NCBI GenBank assembly: GCA_016201685.1
Contig: JACQCJ010000076.1
Location: 1 to 20,586 of the forward strand
Reading direction: 5' to 3'
DNA: 20,586 nt
Source of the DNA: Candidatus Peregrinibacteria bacterium
Lineage (GTDB): Bacteria; Patescibacteriota; Gracilibacteria; Peribacterales; Peribacteraceae
Under the pieces are notes generated by a model that was not told the origin of the DNA, made no database searches, and saw only the letters and a list, made by a program, of their open reading frames with translations. The position numbers were made by a program, and so were the translations under genes. Shown here piece by piece: positions 16,630 to 20,586 of the stretch. Within the stretch, counting starts at the first letter, position 1. Each line of letters starts with the position of its first letter.

Positions 16630-16809
16630 ATGATTTTCTCCAGGAAGAACGCCGGCAAGTGGGTTGCCAGCAAGAAAGGCCGCGTCATCGACGCATCGAA
16701 GAAGCTGGAGACGCTTCTTCGGAGAGTGGAACAGAGGAAAGACAGACAAAACATCTGGTTCGACAAAGTGCCTCCGGCCCCTTTTGTCGGAACTTCCTAT
16801 GGAATTTGA
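16630..16809 (+). CDS. Small DUF5678-like protein
   Basis: A 59-residue protein (MIFSRKNAGKWVASKKGRVI and onward) ending VPPAPFVGTSYGI. The pattern GKWVA..KGRVI, then a lysine-rich helix and a strand ending in VP, matches the DUF5678 small-protein family as I know it; this is from memory of the pattern. It is basic, without signal or membrane segment. The gene has its own -10 box 6 nt before the ATG. Its last 11 bases overlap the start of the retropepsin-like frame in another reading frame, so the two are probably translated together. Function is unknown; small proteins of this type are often found beside a protease or toxin-like partner, but that is inference. Confidence 0.7.
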   Translation: MIFSRKNAGKWVASKKGRVIDASKKLETLLRRVEQRKDRQNIWFDKVPPAPFVGTSYGI

Positions 16810-17083
16810 ATACACGAAGCGAGAGTGGAGCCGTGGGGCGGTCTACGTGCCGACTCTTCCCATCTGCCTGAATGGCTTTCCCATTGGTCACGTCCTCGTC
16901 GATACCGGTGCTGATGCAACGATCCTGCCGATGGAACTGGTGGGATCAAATTGTGAAGGATCGGTCATGTTGAGAGGGGGAAGAATACAAAAAACGACTC
17001 CTGATGAAGAGTTGCATCCTTCCTATGCTCCATGCTCATCTCACATGATAATCAGCCATCTTTATTCATGCTCATTTGCATGA
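16799..17083 (+). CDS. Truncated retropepsin-like aspartic protease
   Basis: A 94-residue frame starting MEFEYTKREWSRGAVYVPTL. Residues 32-44 (VLVDTGADATILP) carry the DTGA active-site motif of clan AA, retroviral-type aspartic proteases, which act as dimers with one such motif per chain. The sequence after residue 47 (VGSNCEGSVMLRGG and on) does not look like the rest of the fold, and the usual C-terminal strand with an I-[LI]-G motif is missing. The chain therefore appears cut short or frameshifted, and activity is doubtful. The ATG overlaps the end of the DUF5678-like gene by 11 nt. A start at 16664 in the same frame would lie inside that gene and is unlikely. Confidence 0.55.
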   Translation: MEFEYTKREWSRGAVYVPTLPICLNGFPIGHVLVDTGADATILPMELVGSNCEGSVMLRGGRIQKTTPDEELHPSYAPCSSHMIISHLYSCSFA

Positions 17084-17109
17084 GAATGTGGTGTACGCTT
17101 TATGCTCAT
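17033..17109 (+). repeat. Three direct copies of ATGCTCAT spaced 34-35 bp
   Basis: ATGCTCAT occurs at 17033, 17068 and 17102. Around the second copy CTCAT/ATGAG forms a small hairpin with loop TTGC (17071-17084). The copies span the end of the truncated protease frame and the region just upstream of the tRNA promoter. Significance is unknown. Confidence 0.45.
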
Positions 17110-17131
17110 CTTGTATGGGAGAAGACTCGGA

Positions 17132-17161
17132 TTGGAAAAGACTTTTTGGCTTTGGTATAAT
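17132..17161 (+). promoter_or_regulatory. Promoter of tRNA-Tyr
   Basis: TTGGAA (17132-17137), 18-nt spacer and a perfect TATAAT (17156-17161) with an extended -10 TGG in front. The tRNA body begins 9 nt downstream, which fits a start at about 17168. This is the best-formed promoter in the window. It may also serve the sigma-like gene downstream. Confidence 0.7.
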
Positions 17162-17169
17162 TTGCACGT

Positions 17170-17256
17170 GGGTCGGTACCGAAGCGGTCAAACGGGGCAG
17201 ACTGTAAATCTGCTGGCTTTACGCCTTCGCTGGTTCGAGCCCAGCCCGGCCCACCA
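17170..17256 (+). tRNA. tRNA-Tyr (anticodon GTA), CCA encoded
   Basis: Acceptor strands GGGTCGG (17170-17176) and CCGGCCC (17246-17252) pair over 7 bp with one T-G wobble. The anticodon stem-loop is GCAGA-CTGTAAA-TCTGC (17197-17213), anticodon GTA at 17204-17206. A long variable arm, expected for bacterial tRNA-Tyr, follows. The T stem is GCTGG/CCAGC around TTCGAGC. The discriminator A and the CCA end are encoded (17253-17256). All arms are intact. A strong extended -10 promoter lies directly upstream. Confidence 0.95.
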
Positions 17257-17388
17257 TTCGTCGCTTCGCTCCCTGCCTGCCGGAAGGCAGGCTCATGGCA
17301 AGCCATGTACATTCGAGCTTTCCCTGAGCCGCAGCGAAGGGTCCAGTCCGGCCCGCCACGTCGTTCGTGAACGACGTGGCAAGCCATG
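17241..17388 (+). repeat. Partial tRNA 3'-end duplication with hairpins
   Basis: The tRNA tail CCAGCCCGGCCCACCA (17241-17256) recurs as CCAGTCCGGCCCGCCA (17343-17358), 14 of 16 bases. Each copy is followed by a hairpin: GCCTGCC-GGAA-GGCAGGC (17275-17292) after the first, and GCCACGTCGTTC-GT-GAACGACGTGGC (17355-17380) after the second. Each unit then ends in GGCAAGCCATG (17297-17307 and 17378-17388). CATGGC-AA-GCCATG (17294-17307) is itself palindromic. The stretch looks like two diverged copies of one unit. Confidence 0.7.
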
Positions 17389-17414
17389 AAGCCTCTTCTC
17401 AACTCATCCAGAGT

Positions 17415-18539
17415 ATGAATCCTGACAAGTCTTCGGCTCTCATACCCGAACTGGCTCCCAATCCAGATGGAATCGATGCAGGTGGCATTGATGGCGTCTC
17501 ACGGGCGTGGACGAGAATCATGCCGAGCAGATCGATACAACGTCAGTCTCCGCGATCGTACGTCGAGCATCCCGATTTCAGCGATCCTCCTCAGGTCGTG
17601 GAGATTGTCATGCGCTTGCGACGAACGACGGCGCTCATTCAAAGCACAGTATTGAAGAACGTGACCGACAAGGAGCATGTGGAGAAATCCAGAAGGAATG
17701 GAAAGGAAGAAATGGGCGCATTTGAATTCCTGGCGCATTTGTCGAAGCATTTCCCGGTGCTGACTCGCACGCAAGAGCAAGACCTTTTCCTCGGAATGAA
17801 TCTTGCCAGCTTTGCGGCCGAGATGCTGGCTGTGCTCTCTCCGCAATGGCTGGTGGATTTCAGCGGCACTCATTCTCTTCCTCGCGAGAGAGAATCCCAA
17901 GAACTTCTCCGAGAGGCAGCGGACATCGAGGAACTCATCACGAGGTGCAATATGCGGCTTATTCCAACGTCGGCACAGAAGATATCCCCTCGCATCATGG
18001 ACGTGGATTTTTTCGTATCGGAAGCAACGAATTGTTTGCTCCACTGCATACGTTATTTTGATCTGCGCAGGGGGAATAGGTTCTCAACGTACGTCATTGG
18101 TTCCATCCGCAAAAAATGGTGGCGGTTGCATCAAAGGCGGAGTAATCGCGACAAGAGAACTCGCTTTCTCACCAATCGGGAATGCGCCGACAGTGAAAAT
18201 CCGTTCGATGCGCTCCTCCCTCCTGTGCTCTCAAGCGCCGATGTTGCAGTCGAACGTGAGGAGGAGGCTCTCAAACGGCATTATCATGTGAAGTTGATGC
18301 ACATCCTGAAACAGATCCTGAAACCCGATGAATATACAGTATTCATCCAAAGAATCTACAGAGATCCTCCAGCTAAGTTTGGGGAGATTGCAGAAGCGAT
18401 GGATTTCACGCAGACGTGGGCGAAACAACTCATGACAGCTTCTCGACGAAAGTTCCGAACATTTCTTGTGCTCCATAACATTCAATCCGCACGAGAATTG
18501 CGTGAGTGGTTTGCCAGAGAGGAGCCAAGGAAACTCTGA
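17415..18539 (+). CDS. Divergent sigma-70 family factor
   Basis: 374 residues from ATG 17415; the frame also opens at GTG 17367 inside a hairpin, which is less likely. After a non-conserved N-terminus, a region 1.2-like segment (LTRTQEQDLFLGMN, about 116-129) appears. Region 2 follows from about 178: NMRLI, then FDLRRGNRFSTYVIGSIRKK, which aligns with the 2.3-2.4 core (canonical F-Y-RRG-KFSTYATWWIRQAI). A linker of about 60 residues replaces region 3. Region 4 with a helix-turn-helix is at about 298-352 (LKQILKPDEYTVFIQRIYRD, then FGEIAEAMDFTQTWAKQLM). The two tryptophans that drive -10 melting are replaced by Gly-Ser, and the residues that contact the -10 element (Gln and Thr in E. coli RpoD) are Lys and Trp. 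It would be an alternative sigma factor with different promoter choice. It lies just after tRNA-Tyr. Confidence 0.75.
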   Translation: MNPDKSSALIPELAPNPDGIDAGGIDGVSRAWTRIMPSRSIQRQSPRSYVEHPDFSDPPQVVEIVMRLRRTTALIQSTVLKNVTDKEHVEKSRRNGKEEMGAFEFLAHLSKHFPVLTRTQEQDLFLGMNLASFAAEMLAVLSPQWLVDFSGTHSLPRERESQELLREAADIEELITRCNMRLIPTSAQKISPRIMDVDFFVSEATNCLLHCIRYFDLRRGNRFSTYVIGSIRKKWWRLHQRRSNRDKRTRFLTNRECADSENPFDALLPPVLSSADVAVEREEEALKRHYHVKLMHILKQILKPDEYTVFIQRIYRDPPAKFGEIAEAMDFTQTWAKQLMTASRRKFRTFLVLHNIQSARELREWFAREEPRKL

Positions 18540-18622
18540 GCGCGCCAAGGTTCGTATTGTCGCAGCGAGTTCGTCACTCTTCGACTTCAAACCAAGAGGA
18601 ATCACTCGAGAACACTACGACG

Positions 18623-18639
18623 AGCACGCGGTGCTTTTT
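18623..18639 (+). terminator. Small intrinsic terminator after the sigma-like gene
   Basis: AGCAC-GCG-GTGCT forms a 5-bp stem followed directly by TTTT. It lies 84 nt after the sigma-like stop and just before the convergent abiEii stop. The stem is short, so the call is tentative. Confidence 0.4.
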
Positions 18640-18660
18640 GGCTGCCCCCTTTCTCCGCAC

Positions 18661-19452
18661 TCATTCCCCCATCCCCGCCAACCGCAACTGGAGCAACTCC
18701 CGCGTGCGCGTCTTCAGCTCCGCACTTGCCCAGCGCCGTTGCCCCCGCGGAAGCAGCGCGCCGAGTTCGGTGGCGATTTGCCTGTCGGCATACTCATCCA
18801 CTCGCTCGATGAGCATTTCGTAGAGCGTCGTTCTCTTCGCGACACGCTTTGCAGTCGCAGGGGCGGTCGCTGCGGTGCGCAGGTACGAGGCGTCCTCCTC
18901 GACGCTCCGCGAGAGCAGCCAGAACAGATCGTAGAGATCGCGCGGCGTGCGGTACGGCCCCTCCAGGATCGCCAGCATCTTCCCTGAGAGGAGAACCGAA
19001 AGTGGGTAGGTCAAGACATTCACCGAGGTCGGGAACACCGGCGTCACGAGGTTTTGGACGATCGTCGACATGCGCGTCCGCGGGAGAATCGAGATCTCGA
19101 TCTTCAGTTTGCGTTTCCAACCGGGAGCGCGATCCTCGAGCAGGATCGTCCGCCTCTTGATCCACGCATCCGTGCTTTCGAGTTCCAGACGCTGCGCGAT
19201 ACTCTGCAGTCGCTTGAGAATCTGCCGTGGTCTTGCGGCTGCCCGCACGAGATCGAAGTCAAGATCATCGCTGTAGCGGTCGCAGAGGTACACAAGCCGC
19301 AGCGCCGTGCCTCCTTTGAAAGCGAGATGCGTTGCGAGCATCGCATCCTCCGCGATTGCAGAAAGAAAGCGTACTTCCCGCTCCTCATGCAGGACGGTCG
19401 ATGGATCGATGTCTTGCTGCTTCGCCAATGCGTGGAGCTCCTGCTCGTTCAT
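18661..19452 (-). CDS. AbiEii-type nucleotidyltransferase toxin
   Basis: Toxin of an AbiE type IV toxin-antitoxin/abortive-infection pair, 263 residues from ATG 19452. The nucleotidyltransferase core is visible as FKGGTALRLVY (45-55) and RYSDDLDFDL (59-68), matching the family GG-T-LR and R-S-DLDF motifs. A further acidic strand KIEIS (117-121) follows, then KMLAILEGPYRTPRDLYDLF (159-178), the family K-A-R-RDLYDL element. Related AbiEii/MenT enzymes transfer nucleotides to RNA targets such as tRNA and arrest growth. The ATG overlaps the antitoxin stop as ATGA, so translation is coupled. An upstream in-frame extension to 19560 would overlap the antitoxin and is rejected. Confidence 0.9.
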   Translation of the reverse strand: MNEQELHALAKQQDIDPSTVLHEEREVRFLSAIAEDAMLATHLAFKGGTALRLVYLCDRYSDDLDFDLVRAAARPRQILKRLQSIAQRLELESTDAWIKRRTILLEDRAPGWKRKLKIEISILPRTRMSTIVQNLVTPVFPTSVNVLTYPLSVLLSGKMLAILEGPYRTPRDLYDLFWLLSRSVEEDASYLRTAATAPATAKRVAKRTTLYEMLIERVDEYADRQIATELGALLPRGQRRWASAELKTRTRELLQLRLAGMGE

Positions 19453-20024
19453 CGAGAGAGGAGAGAGGATGCAAGGATGCGCTGAATATCTATTGGGAAG
19501 CGGTCCGCCATGCGTCTCAAGAGGGCGAGATCGAGTCGCTCCAGATCGATGCTCGACCAATCGAGAGATCCATGTTGAACGTAGAGCAGATCGAGGAGCG
19601 CCTTCTCAGGAGACATGCGGAAGACGTCGTCATTTCCCGGCGATGCGCCGAAGGAGAGCGTTGCGGGCAGATGAGCGTACTGGAAGGTCGGCAGCCCGTC
19701 CGATTCGATCTCCACGGGCCGTTTCGTGGTCACTGACTGGATGGTGCGTGGCACCTGGGTTGTGAGGCCGCTGTCGCTCAGTACCGTCCAGAGCGAGAGC
19801 GCAGAAGGCTTCACGAGTTCATTCGCGATCTTGCGAGTCTTTCCCGGAGCGTCTTCGGCCAGCACGTAGCGGTCGCGCTTGAGCCGCAGGAGAATCCCGG
19901 CGCGCACGAGGCGGTCAAGGATGGGATTGGTGCTCGGGAAGGAAACTCCCAAGATATTGGCGATCGCTTTACGGTCGAACACCGCAAGACCGCTCTGCCG
20001 GAGGAGGCGATACTTCTGAAGCAT
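19449..20024 (-). CDS. AbiEi-type antitoxin and transcriptional regulator
   Basis: A 191-residue protein. An N-terminal winged helix-turn-helix (about 10-58: FDRKAIANILGVSFPSTNPI, then LDRLVRAGILLRLKRDRYVL) precedes a C-terminal antitoxin domain containing SPEKALLDLLYVQ (about 138-150). Known AbiEi proteins neutralise AbiEii without stably binding it, and repress their own operon by binding inverted repeats. It is the first gene of the pair and overlaps the toxin start by 4 nt. The start is supported by TATATT ending 6 nt upstream and TTGCAT at -35. A 15-bp palindrome in the spacer is a natural operator candidate. Confidence 0.88.
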   Translation of the reverse strand: MLQKYRLLRQSGLAVFDRKAIANILGVSFPSTNPILDRLVRAGILLRLKRDRYVLAEDAPGKTRKIANELVKPSALSLWTVLSDSGLTTQVPRTIQSVTTKRPVEIESDGLPTFQYAHLPATLSFGASPGNDDVFRMSPEKALLDLLYVQHGSLDWSSIDLERLDLALLRRMADRFPIDIQRILASSLLSR

Positions 20025-20030
20025 GCAAGA

Positions 20031-20060
20031 AATATAGCAGAAGTGTTATACTTCATGCAA
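20031..20060 (-). promoter_or_regulatory. Promoter of the abiE operon
   Basis: Minus-strand TTGCAT (20055-20060), 18-nt spacer, TATATT (20031-20036), then 6 nt to the ATG at 20024; a leaderless mRNA is predicted. Confidence 0.55.
20040..20054. promoter_or_regulatory. Palindromic candidate AbiEi operator
   Basis: GAAGTGTTATACTTC has perfect 5-bp arms (GAAGT/ACTTC) plus one more matching pair toward the centre. It fills most of the spacer between the -35 and -10 boxes of the abiE promoter, the expected place for autorepression. Confidence 0.45.
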
Positions 20061-20232
20061 ATAGAAATACCGTCGACGACCACCGATCAGTCGATGGGAA
20101 ACTTCCCTATACAACGTCCCAGAAATGCAGGCTTATTCGTTCTGAATTCTTTTCTGCGAGGCGAGGTTTTTCTTTTCCTGATGCACTATCTCCTCAGGTA
20201 CGGTTGCTGATGATATTTCTTTCCACAGGAGC

Positions 20233-20261
20233 TTGCATCGATGGGTGTACGTGCGTACACT
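20233..20261 (+). promoter_or_regulatory. Promoter of the right-edge gene
   Basis: TTGCAT (20233-20238), exactly 17 nt, TACACT (20256-20261), then 7 nt to the ATG at 20269. The -35 is the same hexamer as in the divergent abiE promoter. Confidence 0.5.
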
Positions 20262-20268
20262 CTCGGCC

Positions 20269-20586
20269 ATGCACTCCCTCACCACCACACATTCCTCGAG
20301 CAGCGCCGTTCAGGTGACTCTGGACTGGTCGAACCTCTTCACACTGTATCCATCGCGCGACACCCACACACAAATCCCTTTTCTCTTGCAATGGATCTCC
20401 GCGTACCCCGATCGTCGCAACGTGCGCGTGTACTTGGGAGCCGCGGTGCGACATCACGAGCATCGGAGATTGAAGAATTCCCTCCAGTCGCTCGGGTGCA
20501 CGGTGACGGCAAAATCCTCAGCATACGAATCTCCAATGCGCTTTGCCGACGACACGATTCTCATTGACAGGAGCAATCTTCTCGTA
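20269..20586 (+). CDS. Hypothetical protein, possibly NYN/PIN-like, runs off the right edge
   Basis: A frame open for 106 codons from ATG 20269 to the last base, with no stop in the window. After a serine/threonine-rich start the sequence reads VQVTLDWSNLFTLYPSRD, with hydrophobic strands (NVRVYLGAAV; TILIDRSNLLV) and a helix RRLKNSLQSLGC. A first strand ending in D-x-x-N-L, then an alternating alpha/beta pattern, recalls NYN (LabA/DUF88) or PIN-like nucleases, but the second acidic cluster cannot be confirmed in the partial sequence. The start is supported by a TTGCAT-17-TACACT promoter 7 nt upstream. A competing frame from 20241 gives a less protein-like translation. It is divergent from abiE. 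Confidence 0.6.
   Translation, partial: MHSLTTTHSSSSAVQVTLDWSNLFTLYPSRDTHTQIPFLLQWISAYPDRRNVRVYLGAAVRHHEHRRLKNSLQSLGCTVTAKSSAYESPMRFADDTILIDRSNLLV

Noticed and set aside
16417..16815. 132-residue minus-strand frame overlapping the DUF5678-like gene
   Set aside because: No motif and wholly antisense to a better-supported gene with a promoter; the start region runs into the protease frame.
17343..17358. Second tRNA gene downstream of tRNA-Tyr
   Set aside because: Only the T-arm/acceptor tail is copied; no matching 5' acceptor strand, D arm or anticodon arm precedes it.
18466..18987. Plus-strand open frames opposite the abiE genes
   Set aside because: Antisense shadows; AbiEi and AbiEii motifs and the ATGA overlap lie on the minus strand.

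Overview
The window looks like part of a chromosome from a Candidate Phyla Radiation (Patescibacteria) bacterium, perhaps a fairly GC-rich lineage such as Peregrinibacteria/Peribacteria. This placement is inference. It rests on the gene style, abundant small palindromic intergenic elements, almost no Shine-Dalgarno sequences, and a MacAB-like exporter without an outer-membrane channel gene. TGA is used as a stop in many genes, which argues against the Gracilibacteria/SR1 recoding.

Layout. 1-585 (-): 5' part of an unrecognised gene leaving the left edge. 654-3740 (+): SF1A UvrD/PcrA-like helicase fused to a RecB-type nuclease domain. 4067-4666 (-): Ham1/RdgB-like nucleotide pyrophosphatase. 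4838-7075 (-): FtsK/SpoIIIE DNA translocase; a GC-rich nested palindrome separates it from ham1. 7508-8341 (+): RmlD-like reductase, convergent with a small acidic hypothetical gene (8342-8566, -). 8733-14559 (+): exporter cluster of MarR regulator, membrane fusion protein, ABC ATPase and two paralogous MacB/FtsX-type permeases, with repeat elements between the genes. 14597-16378 (-): large protein with a formyltransferase-like core. 16630-17083 (+): overlapping pair of a DUF5678-like small protein and a truncated retropepsin-like ORF. 17170-17256 (+): tRNA-Tyr(GTA), followed by hairpins and a partial copy of its own 3' end. 17415-18539 (+): very divergent sigma-70 family factor. 18661-20024 (-): AbiEi/AbiEii type IV toxin-antitoxin pair. 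20269-20586 (+): N-terminal part of a hypothetical, possibly NYN-like, protein leaving the right edge.

How it works together. The MarR cluster reads as one self-regulated efflux operon: the regulator would sense a compound and the fusion protein, ATPase and heterodimeric permease would export it. FtsK, the helicase-nuclease and Ham1 are housekeeping (chromosome segregation, DNA repair, nucleotide-pool cleaning). From about 14.6 kb onward the content is more accessory.

The most striking global signal is promoter architecture. At eight starts a TANNNT-type -10 hexamer ends 6-8 nt before the ATG, so the transcripts would be leaderless. Two of these promoters share the -35 hexamer TTGCAT. The window also encodes a sigma factor whose -10-recognition residues are altered.
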